The notes: a model not told the origin generated them from the sequence alone. 64,000 nt of DNA from Methanolacinia paynteri (GCF_000784355.1 NZ_KN360928.1:253820-317819), one strand, 5' to 3'. Positions 16,689 to 26,944 are shown, numbered from the stretch's first letter. Numbers and translations: made by a program.

Positions 16689-19600
16689 ATGTCCAAAAAA
16701 GAACCGGAAGAGAGAGCAGAAATCCAGGCTGACAAATACGGCAGTTGCGATGAATGGATAAAAGCCATTATCGGTGCATCTCCGATCCCGCAGTTTATCA
16801 TAGACAGGGATCACAGGATTCTCTTCTGGAACGAAGCACTGGAGAAATACAGCGGAATAAAATCAAAGAACGTCCTGGGGACAAATCAGCACTGGAAGGC
16901 ATTTTACCGGAAGAAAAAACCCTGCCTCTCTGATCTGCTTCTTGACGGAAAGGAAGATTTGATTCCTGAACTCTACAGGGGCAGATACAATAAATCGGAA
17001 TTTATCGACGGTGCATATGAAGCGATCGACTTTTTCCCCCATATGGGGGAATCGGGGATCTGGCTGGATTTCACCGCAAGTACAATCCGGGACAGCAGGG
17101 GCGTTATCATCGGTGCGATCGAGACGCTGAAAGATGTAACCGAACAGAAAATACTTGAAGAGGAGCAGAACAGAATCCGTCTCTGGCAGGAGGGGGTTAA
17201 CAGGGTCCTCGAATCGGTTCTTGCTCCTGAGCCGTTAGAGAGTAAATTAAAGATCATAACCGACGGGGTTACAGAGATCTTCGGGGTGGATCTCTGCCGG
17301 ATCTGGCTCATTGAAGACGGAGATCTCTGTGAAAGCAATTGTATTCATGCCAAAGCCACCAAAGGGCCGGACAGATGCGATTCCCACGACAGATGCCTGC
17401 ACCTGAAAGCGAGCTCGGGCCATTATGCATATCTCGAAGAGGAATTATACCGGCGTGTCCCGCTGGGTGCCTACACTGTGGGGCGGATCGCCAATGGAGA
17501 GAACGACTCTTTTCTCACAAACGATGCTGCACACGAACCGCTGGTGCAGGATCATAAAACCGTGAAGGAAACCGGTCTTTCCTCTTTTGCGGAATATCGC
17601 ATGAAACCGCCCGGAAACGAAATTTTAGGGGTATTTGCAGTTTTTTCAAGATCACTCATTTCGCCTGAAATGGACAGAATCCTCCAGGGTTTGAGCCGTT
17701 CCCTGGCACTTATCATCCAGAAAGAGATCGCCGAAAAGAAGGTGATAAAATCAAGGGATTATTACCTTAAGCTCTTCGACGAATTCCCAAATCCAATCTG
17801 GCGTTCGGACAACAGCGGTAAATGCGACTATTTCAACAAAGAATGGCTCCGTTTCACCGGCCGGACTGTCGACCAGGAGATGGGGGGCGGATGGACGGAA
17901 GGCGTGCACCCGGAGGATTTTGACCTGTGCCTTGAGATCTATACCAGGGCTTTCAGTAAACAGCAGCCGTTTGAGATGGAGTACAGGCTCAGGTACAATG
18001 ACGGTACCTACCACTGGCTGCTTGACAGCGGCAAGCCGTTCTATGACTTTGATGGTCGGTTTGCCGGGTATATCGGAGCCTGTTACGACATCAACGATCG
18101 GAAACTGGCGGAAGAGGCCCTTAAGACGAGCGAGGAGAAATATAAAGCCTTCTTCGACACTTCTGTCGACTGTGTATTCATCACTACAATCGAAGGCAGA
18201 TGGGTAGATTTCAATAACGCCGCCATGAGGTTGTTCGGCTACGATGACCATGAAGAACTGATGGATATAAAAATCAGCGATCTCTATGCAGATCCTGGAG
18301 ATCGGAAAAAACACATCCGATATATCAGCGAAAAAGGCTATTCGCACGAATATCCAGTCGATCTTCGCAAAAAAGACGGAACCGTCATCAACACGCTTAT
18401 AACTACAATTGCACGGAAAGACGACAAAGGCAGGATAAGCGGTTTCCAGGGCACTATCAGGGATGTTACAGAGAAGAAACGGGCAGAAGAAGCGATTCAG
18501 GTCGCTGTAAAATTAAACCAGATGATAGATTCGATGTCCGTCGATGAAAGCATGAGATATACTCTCGATGAAGCGGAACGGCTGACGGAAAGCAGGATCG
18601 GATTCTTCCATTTCGTTAACCCGGACGAGAAGACAATTCACCTGGTCGCCTGGTCGACAAAAACAAGCAACAAATGCTATATCCCAAAAGAACCGGAAAG
18701 GGAGTATCCTATAACAAAAGCTGGCGTATGGGTGGATTGTCTCCGGCAAAGAAAAGCAATAATACACAACGATTACGCAGGCCTGTCCCATAAAAAAGGT
18801 CTGCCAAAGGGTCATGTCGGGGTGACGAGGGAGATTGTAGCTCCGATATTTGACAAAGGCAGGATTGTCGCGATCATTGGAGTAGGCAACAAATCAACGG
18901 ATTATAATGAGAATGATCTCAATATTCTGACCCTTCTTGCAAAAAATGCCTGGACCCTGGTCAGGCGCAAACAGGCTGAGGAAGAGCTCCGCGAGAGTCA
19001 CAAGCTCTATCGCGAACTCGTGGAGAATATCGATGATGTAATATTCTCCCTTGATCTTCAGGGAAATTTTATGTATATCAGTCCTGTTGTCGAGAGCCTG
19101 TACGGCTACTCGCAGGAAGATATGACGGGCCGGCATTTCACCAATTATATCCATCCCGATGATCAGTCCGCATGTATAGAGGCCTTTAAGAAGAGGCTTA
19201 AGGGTGAATATGGACGAAACGAGTTCAGGATCGTTGCCAAAAACGGGAAAATACATTATGTAATGGTCTCCCAGCGTCCCATCCTCGATGATGACGATAA
19301 GCTTAGCGGTTTCAATTACATCATGACGAATATCACCAGGCGCAAACAGGCGGAAGAGGAGGAACAGCTGACCAGGGAGCGTTTTGAAACTCTGTTGAAG
19401 GTTTCCGAGATGCATGACGCCAGCGAAGCGGAGTTGTCGGAGTACGTTATGCAGGCAGCCTCCCGGATGACAGACAGTTCGCTCGCCTTCATCGGTACGA
19501 TGAAGCCCGACGAATCCGTGATGGATATCATGGCATGGTCTGAATCGACCATGAAGGAGTGCAAAGTCGCTGCCTCACCGATTCATTACCCGATAGACAG

Positions 19601-21386
19601 TGCCGGTATCTGGGCGGATGCAGTGAGGAAACGCGTACCGAAGATTGCCAATAATTATTCGAAGCCCCTTTCAGGCAAGAAGGGGCTGCCGAAAGGGCAT
19701 GTGAAGATCACGAGGTTCCTCTCCGTCCCGGTCGTCGACGACGGGAGGGTTGTGATGGTTGCAGCGGTTGCAAACAAACCGCAGGATTATGACAAGGCCG
19801 ATGTCACCCGACTGACACTTCTTATGCAGGGTGTCTGGGTGAATCTCCAGAGACGGAGAGCGGAAGAGGCATTACGCGAAAGCGAATACAGGTTCAGGGA
19901 GCTCTTTAATTCCATGAGTAGCGGTGTTGCTGTATACCGTGCTATAGACGACGGAGCAGATTTCGAATTTATAGATTTCAACCATGGTGCGGAGATTATT
20001 GAGAAGATCAAAAAGAAGAAAGTGATAGGAAGGCGTGTCAGCGAGGTTTTCCCTGGTGTTACGGAATTCGGACTGATGGATGTATTCAGGAGGGTCTGGC
20101 AAAACGGCAAATCCGAGCATCACCCCGTATCGCTGTACACTGACGAGCGTATCAGTAGCTGGCGCGAGAACTACGTCTACCGTTTACCATCGATGGAGAT
20201 TGTTGCAATATATGAAGATGTAACCGGGAGAAAGCAGGCGGAAGAGGCGCTACGTGAGAACGAAAACAGGTACCGGACTTTGTTTGAGGAATCCCCTATT
20301 TCCTTATGGGAAGAGGACTTTTCAAAGGTTAAAGACTGGATAGATACCAAAAAAAGTGAGGGTGTCACGGATTTCGGTTCATATCTCGGGGAGCATCAGG
20401 ATGAATGCCGCAGATGCGCCAGGATGGTAAGGGTGATCCAGATCAATCATGCAACTACGGCGCTGTTCGGTGCAGACTCCTCAGAAGAATTCTCCAGGGG
20501 TGTGGACATGCCGTTTTCAGCCGAGTCGCTGGATTCTTTCTGTGATGAGATCGTTGCACTCTCCAAAGGCGAAACCGAGTTTGAAAAAGAGGTTATTCTC
20601 CGGACATTCCAGGGAGAGGACAAGATCGTCATCATGAAAGTAATTGTAGTCCCCGGTTACGAACAGTCACTTTCAAGGATCTTCGTCTCGGTGATAGACA
20701 TCACTCAGAGAAAGAACGTCGAGGAGTCACTAAGGGAGGCGAATAAGAAACTGAATATGCTCTCCTCCATTACAAGGCACGATATCCTCAACATGATCAT
20801 GGTAATACGGGGTTACCTTGAACTATCGGACGATCTGGATGACAAAACTGTAATGCAGGGATATCTCGAAAAGGAGAAAGAAGCTGTCAATACGATTCAA
20901 AGGCAGATCGAGTTTACCAGGTATTACCAGGATATCGGAGTAAAGGAGCCCGACTGGCAGGATACCGAAGCAGTGGCCGATTCGGTTGCAGGGACACTGG
21001 ATCTAAATGGGATCAAATTTGAAAATTCCCTTAAAGGGCTTGAAATATTCTGCGATCCCCTGATAGAGAAGGTCTTCTATAACCTGATCGAAAACTCCCT
21101 CCGCCATGGCGAACACGTGACATCGATCGGTTTTTCCTATTCGGAGGAAGACGACGGACTCGTGATCTCTTACCGTGACAACGGTACCGGGATAAGCGAA
21201 GAGGACAAGGAAAAACTCTTCAAAAAAGGATTCGGAAAACATACCGGCCTCGGGCTTTTCCTCTCAAAGGAGATCCTCTCGATAACCGGAATCACCATTG
21301 CTGAAGACGGTGTGCCCGGGAAGGGTGTCGACTTCAGGATCACCGTCCCGAAAGGCAGCTACAGGTATAACGGGAATAGTTGCTGA
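16689..21386 (+). CDS. Giant multi-PAS/GAF sensor histidine kinase
   Basis: About 1565 residues, soluble. In order: PAS (about 20-150), GAF-like domain with Cys/His cluster (about 165-345), PAS (350-470), PAS (475-595), GAF_2-type domain (600-760), PAS (765-890), second GAF_2 (895-1055), PAS (1060-1190), PAS (1195-1345), dimerisation helix with His1364 in SITRHDILN, the motif FTRYYQDIGVKEPDW, and HATPase_c with N box (ENSLRHG), D box (DNGTGISEED) and G box (GLGLFL). The two GAF_2 domains share K-K-G-L-P-K-G-H-V and are probably an internal duplication. ATG 16689 is chosen on the TATA box. No receiver gene is adjacent. Confidence 0.9.
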   Translation: MSKKEPEERAEIQADKYGSCDEWIKAIIGASPIPQFIIDRDHRILFWNEALEKYSGIKSKNVLGTNQHWKAFYRKKKPCLSDLLLDGKEDLIPELYRGRYNKSEFIDGAYEAIDFFPHMGESGIWLDFTASTIRDSRGVIIGAIETLKDVTEQKILEEEQNRIRLWQEGVNRVLESVLAPEPLESKLKIITDGVTEIFGVDLCRIWLIEDGDLCESNCIHAKATKGPDRCDSHDRCLHLKASSGHYAYLEEELYRRVPLGAYTVGRIANGENDSFLTNDAAHEPLVQDHKTVKETGLSSFAEYRMKPPGNEILGVFAVFSRSLISPEMDRILQGLSRSLALIIQKEIAEKKVIKSRDYYLKLFDEFPNPIWRSDNSGKCDYFNKEWLRFTGRTVDQEMGGGWTEGVHPEDFDLCLEIYTRAFSKQQPFEMEYRLRYNDGTYHWLLDSGKPFYDFDGRFAGYIGACYDINDRKLAEEALKTSEEKYKAFFDTSVDCVFITTIEGRWVDFNNAAMRLFGYDDHEELMDIKISDLYADPGDRKKHIRYISEKGYSHEYPVDLRKKDGTVINTLITTIARKDDKGRISGFQGTIRDVTEKKRAEEAIQVAVKLNQMIDSMSVDESMRYTLDEAERLTESRIGFFHFVNPDEKTIHLVAWSTKTSNKCYIPKEPEREYPITKAGVWVDCLRQRKAIIHNDYAGLSHKKGLPKGHVGVTREIVAPIFDKGRIVAIIGVGNKSTDYNENDLNILTLLAKNAWTLVRRKQAEEELRESHKLYRELVENIDDVIFSLDLQGNFMYISPVVESLYGYSQEDMTGRHFTNYIHPDDQSACIEAFKKRLKGEYGRNEFRIVAKNGKIHYVMVSQRPILDDDDKLSGFNYIMTNITRRKQAEEEEQLTRERFETLLKVSEMHDASEAELSEYVMQAASRMTDSSLAFIGTMKPDESVMDIMAWSESTMKECKVAASPIHYPIDSAGIWADAVRKRVPKIANNYSKPLSGKKGLPKGHVKITRFLSVPVVDDGRVVMVAAVANKPQDYDKADVTRLTLLMQGVWVNLQRRRAEEALRESEYRFRELFNSMSSGVAVYRAIDDGADFEFIDFNHGAEIIEKIKKKKVIGRRVSEVFPGVTEFGLMDVFRRVWQNGKSEHHPVSLYTDERISSWRENYVYRLPSMEIVAIYEDVTGRKQAEEALRENENRYRTLFEESPISLWEEDFSKVKDWIDTKKSEGVTDFGSYLGEHQDECRRCARMVRVIQINHATTALFGADSSEEFSRGVDMPFSAESLDSFCDEIVALSKGETEFEKEVILRTFQGEDKIVIMKVIVVPGYEQSLSRIFVSVIDITQRKNVEESLREANKKLNMLSSITRHDILNMIMVIRGYLELSDDLDDKTVMQGYLEKEKEAVNTIQRQIEFTRYYQDIGVKEPDWQDTEAVADSVAGTLDLNGIKFENSLKGLEIFCDPLIEKVFYNLIENSLRHGEHVTSIGFSYSEEDDGLVISYRDNGTGISEEDKEKLFKKGFGKHTGLGLFLSKEILSITGITIAEDGVPGKGVDFRITVPKGSYRYNGNSC

Positions 21387-21393
21387 AACAGTT

Positions 21394-22140
21394 TCATACT
21401 CCTTTTGCAAGGTTCCTCTTCTGTATCGCCTTCGCACCGCCGATGAACAGTAGTATTACCGCCAGCATCACTAGCACGTCCATCCAAACCGGGTACACCC
21501 CGTCGCCGTTCAGGGAAGAGTGGAAGAGATCCACGATGTAGGTCAGCGGGGAAAATGACGTCAGTACATAGCTCCAACCCCCAAGCTGGCTTAATGGAAT
21601 GAAGATCCCGGAGATGAATATTATCGGGAGGCGGACAAGACTCGACAGCATCATTATATTGGAGGGATTGTTCGTCGCCGGGGACGACAGCAGGGTTCCG
21701 AGGGCTGCGAATGCTATCGATCCGAGTATAATTGCAAGCAGCAGAATACCTGCATTTGCGATATTTAGAGGGAGGATCAGTGCCGAGATGCAGAATACCA
21801 CTATCGTAATTGCTGTCCCGAATACGGCTCCGGCAAGCACGTCACCGATTATTATGCTTTCAAGGATCACCGGAAGGGAGACAAGGCGCTCGTATGTCTT
21901 CTCCCTCTTCTCCCACGGGGTTATAAGCGGACCGACCGATGATGCGGTGAAGAAGAGCATCATGCCGAGAAAGCCGGGATAGAACAAAACGAGATCCAGG
22001 TCTCTCCCGATGAAGAAGGTGAAGAACATGATCAGTGGGAAGAGCAGGCCGAAGATCATCACAGGCCCCTTGAAGTAATATATGCGCATGTTCTTCTCCA
22101 TTACGGCCAGAATGCTACCTGCAAAGGTCTTCCAGTCCAT
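21394..22140 (-). CDS. ABC-2 type transporter permease
   Basis: A 248-residue membrane protein with six hydrophobic helices and the ABC-2 layout (DWKTFAGSILAVMEKNMRIYYF at the N terminus; a helix pair around 45-75; P-L-S-Q-L-G-G-W-S-Y near 190). ATG 22140 follows the ATPase stop by 2 nt, with GGAGG about 9 nt upstream inside the ATPase gene; a longer reading into the ATPase gene is rejected on this basis. Together the two genes form an exporter; lipids, antibiotics or polysaccharide are possible substrates. Confidence 0.88.
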   Translation of the reverse strand: MDWKTFAGSILAVMEKNMRIYYFKGPVMIFGLLFPLIMFFTFFIGRDLDLVLFYPGFLGMMLFFTASSVGPLITPWEKREKTYERLVSLPVILESIIIGDVLAGAVFGTAITIVVFCISALILPLNIANAGILLLAIILGSIAFAALGTLLSSPATNNPSNIMMLSSLVRLPIIFISGIFIPLSQLGGWSYVLTSFSPLTYIVDLFHSSLNGDGVYPVWMDVLVMLAVILLFIGGAKAIQKRNLAKGV

Positions 22141-22142
22141 AA

Positions 22143-23060
22143 TCAGGCTTCCTCCGTAAGTTTCACAAATGCCTCTTCGAGTGTCGGATTCGATGTTGCA
22201 ATCGAGATAATGGAGAGATTTTCGTGCTCTGCCATCGATGCGACATGTTTTACGGCGAGATCGGGATCGTCCGAGTATATCCGCCACTTGTCCCCCCACT
22301 GCTCGGCACGGGTGATACCCGGGGCTGCAAAGTACGATTCCGCGACCGGCTTGTTGAAGGAGACCTCCACGTATCTTGACGTATCGAAGGTCTTTTTGAG
22401 CTTCTCCGGGCTGCCCGTCGCAACAATCCTCCCCTTGTTTATTATGCCGATGTCGCTGCAGAGCATGTTCGCCTCCTCGATATTGTGGGTTGTAAGGAGG
22501 ATGGTGCTGCCTTCAGAATTCATCCGGCGGATGGTGTCGATGACGAGCCTCCTGCTGTATACGTCCAGGCCTGTCGTCGGCTCGTCGAGAATAAGAAGAG
22601 GCGGTGAATGGACGATTGCACAGGCGATGCTTATTCTCTGCCGCATTCCCTTCGAAAACATACGCACGAGATCGTTTCGCCTTTCGGTTAATCCCAGCCA
22701 TTCAAGGATCTCTCCGGCACGCTTCTCACGGAGCTCCCTGTCCATCCCGTAGAACTTTCCGGTGATGAGTATGTTCTCCTCCGCGGTGAGATCACTGTAT
22801 ACGGTACCGTTCTCGGGAATCACACCCATCTTAAGCTTTGCAGCAAGGGGATCGCTGTGAACGTCGTTTCCGAATATCCTTGCAGAGCCGGAATCCGGGA
22901 TCAGGACTCCGGTCATCATCCGGATTGTCGTGGTCTTTCCCGCCCCGTTAGGGCCAAGGAACCCGAATATTCCTCCTTCAGGGATCGACAGGCTGACCCC
23001 GTCAACGGCGGTTACAGACCCGAAAGATTTCCTGAGATCTTCAGCTTCGACTGCATTCAT
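22143..23060 (-). CDS. ABC transporter ATP-binding protein (ABC-2 partner)
   Basis: A 305-residue ATPase with Walker A (GPNGAGKTTT, about 35-44), signature (FSKGMRQRIS, about 135), Walker B with catalytic Glu (LLILDEPTTGLD) and H-loop (TTHNIEE). The C-terminal 80 residues (from about 225) form the extra domain typical of exporters of the CcmA/NatA/DrrA kind. Pairs with the permease directly downstream. Confidence 0.92.
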   Translation of the reverse strand: MNAVEAEDLRKSFGSVTAVDGVSLSIPEGGIFGFLGPNGAGKTTTIRMMTGVLIPDSGSARIFGNDVHSDPLAAKLKMGVIPENGTVYSDLTAEENILITGKFYGMDRELREKRAGEILEWLGLTERRNDLVRMFSKGMRQRISIACAIVHSPPLLILDEPTTGLDVYSRRLVIDTIRRMNSEGSTILLTTHNIEEANMLCSDIGIINKGRIVATGSPEKLKKTFDTSRYVEVSFNKPVAESYFAAPGITRAEQWGDKWRIYSDDPDLAVKHVASMAEHENLSIISIATSNPTLEEAFVKLTEEA

Positions 23061-23188
23061 GAGTGTTCTCCCGGAATAATGATTCTTTTGGATGTTTATT
23101 GAGATTTACGATTCTTAATCATCTGCTTCATGGCCGGGGAAAGATACATGAATATGGAGTGACAATTTCCCTCATAGGTGAATTGCCC

Positions 23189-24334
23189 ATGCGCCTGATA
23201 ATTGCCGGACTTAGTATTGTAGTGGTCTTAGCACTGATATTTTTCGCCCTTTTAATCATTGAAGGGCCTGTTCCGGTCCTCGGAAACAATTCCGGGACTG
23301 CAGGATTTATCTCCCTTCCTACGGGATTTAAAGCAGAAGTTTTTGCAGATAATGTTCCGGGTGCACGCTCCCTTGCCACCGGGGATCAGGGAACGATATT
23401 TGTCGGCACCCGGAATGAGGGAACGGTTTACGCACTTAAGGATACCAACGGCGACGGCTGCTCCGATGAGCAGTGGACTATTGCTGAAGGGCTCTTTATG
23501 CCGAACGGGGTTGCATTCAAAAACGGATCGCTCTACGTGGCTGAAGTCGACAAGATAATCCGGTACGACGGTATCGAGGAAAGTCTCGACAAACCGCCGG
23601 AGCCTGTGACGGTATTCTCCGATCTCCCGTCCAATACGAGTCACGGCTGGAAATTCATCAGGCTCGGCCCGGACGGGATGCTGTATATACCGGTCGGAAT
23701 GCCCTGCAATATCTGCGATCCTCCGGAGAGTATTTACGGGACTATTTCCCGCATCAATCCAGACGGGACCGGTTTTGAGATCTACGCCACAGGAATCAGG
23801 AACACGGTCGGATTCGACTGGGACCCCGAAACGGGCGATCTCTGGTTCACCGACAACGGAAGGGACTGGCTTGGGGATGATCTTCCCCCGGACGAGCTGA
23901 ACCGTGCACCGGAGTCGGGCATGGATTTCGGGTTCCCCTATTATTACGGCGACAATATTGAGAATCCAGAGTATGCAGGAGGGGACAATCCGGCCGGCAC
24001 CATACCTCCGGTTGTTGAGCTTCCCGCCCATGTCGCTCCCCTGGGCATGCGGTTCTACACGGGATCGATGTTTCCGGAGGAGTACAACAATACGATATTC
24101 ATAGCCGAACACGGCTCATGGAACAGGGAGACGCCGATCGGATACCAGGTCGTAACTGTCAGGCCGGGGGATGAAACACCCGAGGCGGTCGTGTTCGCCA
24201 CCGGGTTCCTGGACTCCTCGGGAGAGGTAAACGGAAGGCCGGTTGACGTCGAAGTCCTCCCCGACGGCTCGATGCTTGTCTCGGACGATTATGCAGGAAA
24301 GATCTACAGGATTTCTTATGAAGAAGCGGGATGA
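23189..24334 (+). CDS. Membrane-anchored sorbosone/glucose dehydrogenase-like beta-propeller
   Basis: A 381-residue protein with an N-terminal membrane anchor (LIIAGLSIVVVLALIFFALLI, about 3-23) and an extracellular six-bladed propeller of the PQQ-dependent sugar dehydrogenase (GSDH/L-sorbosone dehydrogenase) type: LPTGFKAEVFADNVPGAR, GLFMPNGVAF, IPVGMPCNICDP, ATGIRNTVGFDWDP, W-F-T-D-N-G-R-D, and AEHGSWNRETPIGY. Methanogens are not known to make PQQ, so enzymatic activity is uncertain. Start ATG 23189 has GGTGA at 7-nt spacing; upstream in-frame GTG 23063 lacks a ribosome site. Confidence 0.82.
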   Translation: MRLIIAGLSIVVVLALIFFALLIIEGPVPVLGNNSGTAGFISLPTGFKAEVFADNVPGARSLATGDQGTIFVGTRNEGTVYALKDTNGDGCSDEQWTIAEGLFMPNGVAFKNGSLYVAEVDKIIRYDGIEESLDKPPEPVTVFSDLPSNTSHGWKFIRLGPDGMLYIPVGMPCNICDPPESIYGTISRINPDGTGFEIYATGIRNTVGFDWDPETGDLWFTDNGRDWLGDDLPPDELNRAPESGMDFGFPYYYGDNIENPEYAGGDNPAGTIPPVVELPAHVAPLGMRFYTGSMFPEEYNNTIFIAEHGSWNRETPIGYQVVTVRPGDETPEAVVFATGFLDSSGEVNGRPVDVEVLPDGSMLVSDDYAGKIYRISYEEAG

Positions 24335-24374
24335 AGGTCGTAGATTTGCAGAGTTTGGCAGCAAAATAGCTATA

Positions 24375-24381
24375 TTTTTTT
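24375..24381 (+). terminator. T-run terminator
   Basis: Seven T, 40 bases downstream of the sugar dehydrogenase-like gene, after ATAGCTATA; consistent with termination of that transcript. Confidence 0.5.
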
Positions 24382-24553
24382 CTTTCTGCCTGTTGCCCTA
24401 ATATTTAGGTTGCCTGATTCTGGATTCTTTGAAGTGAGATTTAGGGTAAGATTTGTGATGAGCCTATGCAATGGGGCCGTTATATATCAATTTGGCCTAC
24501 GAACCATTCGAGAGTGACTTTCTCCACATCAGATCCAATGAATCTATAGTGGC

Positions 24554-25837
24554 TCACTGATTCTTCAGACCTTGGAATATGAAGTAATACTCTTTTCCGG
24601 ACATCTGCTTATGGAGGTATCCTGATCTTTCAAGATGGAAGAGATCTTTTCTCGCCGTTCCATATGCGATGTGATATGTCTCCATTATCTCCTTGATTGT
24701 TACTGGTTTGTCCGGGTCTTTTATAAGCGACTTAATTATATCGGCTTGACGAAGATTCAGACCATCGCTTTCCTGGAGAATTTTTAACGCCTGTTTGTTT
24801 TCTTTTTGTTTTTTCTCGATATATTTCTGGATATTGTCAACTGCAGTCTTCACTGCCGAAAGATTGTACCTGATAAAATATGTTAGATCGTTTTCGTCAC
24901 TTTCGGTATATTGGTAGGCCATCTTGTACTGACCTGTCGTATCCTTTATCGCCCTTGATACAGCCATATATTCGAATAGCCAGTAGTCTTTCCTGAGCAT
25001 GTACCAGTAAAAGATGCTTCTTGCACACCGACCGTTACCATCATTGAATGGGTGAATATAACCCATGAGATAATGGAGAATGATCCCCTTTATCACAGGG
25101 TGGATGAACTGTCCCTCATCGTTGTTTGCAAATTCACAGAATTTTCCAATAAGTTCTTCTACTTTTTTAAAATCGGGAGGGGTATGCAGGACGTTTCCGC
25201 TCTGGTCAAATACCCTTATCTCGTTATTGTCCCTGAAGCGGCCTTCGTCTTCCGGGTTATCGAGAGTATTTCGGGTAATGCTTGCATGAATATGCAATAT
25301 CAAATCAGGCGTCAATTCCCGGTTCTTTATCGTAGTGATCTCCTTCATAGTGAGATAGTTATTCAGAATCATCCGCTCATCCTTATTGACGGGCTTTCTC
25401 TTCTCACGGAGCATCTGTTTTGCTATCTTTCTCGTGACTGCAGCTCCCTCGATCTGGCTTGATGCGATTGCTTCCTCCATCAGGGAATTGATGATGAATT
25501 TGTCCCTGTCACGAGACATAGAGTCAAGCCCGGACGAGATGCTTCCCGCAGCAGATTTGTCGAGATAATGGAGTTTTTCGAGGAAATCATCAAGAAGATT
25601 GTATTTCAGTCTGAGTTCATCGAAAAAGAGATACTTCATCTCCCTGTTCCTGAAGATCTTCATCAGTATCCAGACATAGAGTGGATCTACGGGGAGTTCT
25701 CGGTACTTTAGTTCCTCCCAGTGGAGATATTTATTATTGTACCTGAAGACCGCATCCATGATTTCATAATTTTCAGCATATTCCCATGCCTTTTTGGCAT
25801 CATCTTCGGAATACTCAGGGATCCGTGGGAGCTTCAT
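24554..25837 (-). CDS. Fic-domain AMP-transferase-like protein with winged-helix tail
   Basis: A 427-residue Fic protein. The catalytic motif HPFNDGNGRCAR is complete at 262-273, so AMP transfer to a target hydroxyl is expected. An inhibitory-helix motif, S-x3-E-G (Ser126, Glu130, Gly131), lies N-terminal, as in class II Fic proteins that restrain themselves. The last 70 residues form a winged-helix (LNLRQADIIKSLIKDP ... YGTARKDLFHLERSGYL), suggesting autoregulation or DNA contact. Gene is AT-richer than the chromosome. A 29-bp palindromic site lies 39 bp upstream of its ATG. Target is unknown. Confidence 0.9.
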   Translation of the reverse strand: MKLPRIPEYSEDDAKKAWEYAENYEIMDAVFRYNNKYLHWEELKYRELPVDPLYVWILMKIFRNREMKYLFFDELRLKYNLLDDFLEKLHYLDKSAAGSISSGLDSMSRDRDKFIINSLMEEAIASSQIEGAAVTRKIAKQMLREKRKPVNKDERMILNNYLTMKEITTIKNRELTPDLILHIHASITRNTLDNPEDEGRFRDNNEIRVFDQSGNVLHTPPDFKKVEELIGKFCEFANNDEGQFIHPVIKGIILHYLMGYIHPFNDGNGRCARSIFYWYMLRKDYWLFEYMAVSRAIKDTTGQYKMAYQYTESDENDLTYFIRYNLSAVKTAVDNIQKYIEKKQKENKQALKILQESDGLNLRQADIIKSLIKDPDKPVTIKEIMETYHIAYGTARKDLFHLERSGYLHKQMSGKEYYFIFQGLKNQ

Positions 25838-25875
25838 GACTAATTTTCTATATCTGCCTGATCCTTATTATCATT

Positions 25876-25904
25876 ATCTATCATTTTGTTACATTTTGAT
25901 AGAT
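25876..25904. promoter_or_regulatory. 29-bp palindromic site, copy 1 (upstream of fic)
   Basis: The outer arms are ATCTATCA and TGATAGAT around a core TTTTGTTACATTT. It is identical to copy 2 (27214-27242) at 27 of 29 positions and sits in the fic promoter region, so it is a candidate operator. Confidence 0.55.
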
Positions 25905-25951
25905 TTTGTAAACGAGATTCAGGCGGTGAGGAAAATGTAGGGTTCTATATT

Positions 25952-26944
25952 TTATTGAGTTAAATCATCTAATGAACTCTTAATTGAATTAGCTAATTTT
26001 TCAATAATTGGAATTAAGCTTTTAATATCCTCTAAAGTAACTGTAATTTTATGTCCTATCATCGATGGGGGAACACCTGTTTTTTTGACATAATCTTTAT
26101 CGATAATACCCATTTTATGAGCTAAAAGGTGGCGTTTTTGGAAGCAGATCTCTGCATTATTCCATTCATCATCAGATAGATTCTGGGTTATATCAATACC
26201 AAAATAATCGTTTATATTGTCTCTTACAGAATTCAAATTTTGAAAATGTATTCTCCAGACTTTTTCAGGAGACGAGGATTTTTCTGCATTAATTTTACAA
26301 ATTTCACGACCAAATCCATCAAATGCTGAAATACAATCTTCTAAAGCATTCTCTACTAATTTTTCTTTTAAAGAGTCCTCTACTGAGTTTGCTAATTCAA
26401 CCATTTTTTCTGCAATTTCAAGATTTTTCTGGAGGATTTGTATAGAATTATGTTGACCACAATCAGGACAGAAAGCAAAAAGCCCATAGACACTGTATTT
26501 TAATGTACATTCCGGGCATTCTATAAAAGTTTCAAGCTCTCTTTCTCTGTAATGGTGTATTGGATAAGGCTTTCCAGGTTCAACCTTTAAACTTAAACCA
26601 ATACCAAAAGATTCTTTTGATTTATTGTCAAATTCAAGAGATTTGAGATCTTTCACTAATGCGTCTGTAAATTCTCTGATAACTTTTGAAGTTGCAAATT
26701 CTATTTGATCCTTTGTAAAGAATTCACTTTGATCACCACTATAGCCGCAATAAGGACAATAACATTTTGCAGTCCCCTTTAAACCTGTTCCAAGAACAAT
26801 TTTGAAATATCCTTCACATTCAGGATTTGGGCATTCCCTCCCAATGTATCCTTTTTCATCAGGATGCAGTTCTATTTCAAAGGAATTTCCAAGTCTTTCA
26901 ATATGAGTCATAATCATCTTGATGTATTTTTCTTTATTGCTCAT
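25952..26944 (-). CDS. Zinc-ribbon protein with HEPN-like C-terminal domain
   Basis: A 330-residue soluble protein. The N-terminal part has paired cysteines of two zinc ribbons (C-P-N-P-E-C with C-Y-C-P-Y-C, about 38-62; C-P-E-C with C-P-D-C, about 138-157). The C-terminal 140 residues are all-helical and carry KRHLLAH, an R-x4-H motif of HEPN ribonuclease domains, set between helices as in that fold. Related HEPN domains act in defence and toxin-antitoxin systems; activity here is inference. Very AT-rich, suggesting transfer. It follows fic on the same strand after 110 bp of AT-rich DNA; note fic lies downstream of it. Confidence 0.6.
   Translation of the reverse strand: MSNKEKYIKMIMTHIERLGNSFEIELHPDEKGYIGRECPNPECEGYFKIVLGTGLKGTAKCYCPYCGYSGDQSEFFTKDQIEFATSKVIREFTDALVKDLKSLEFDNKSKESFGIGLSLKVEPGKPYPIHHYRERELETFIECPECTLKYSVYGLFAFCPDCGQHNSIQILQKNLEIAEKMVELANSVEDSLKEKLVENALEDCISAFDGFGREICKINAEKSSSPEKVWRIHFQNLNSVRDNINDYFGIDITQNLSDDEWNNAEICFQKRHLLAHKMGIIDKDYVKKTGVPPSMIGHKITVTLEDIKSLIPIIEKLANSIKSSLDDLTQ

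Noticed and set aside
17751-18347. 198-residue frame opposite the giant kinase
   Set aside because: Antisense to conserved PAS domains, no promoter or ribosome site.
24335-24553. A tRNA or small RNA in the gap before fic
   Set aside because: No cloverleaf or T-arm consensus could be folded; only a T-run terminator is supported.
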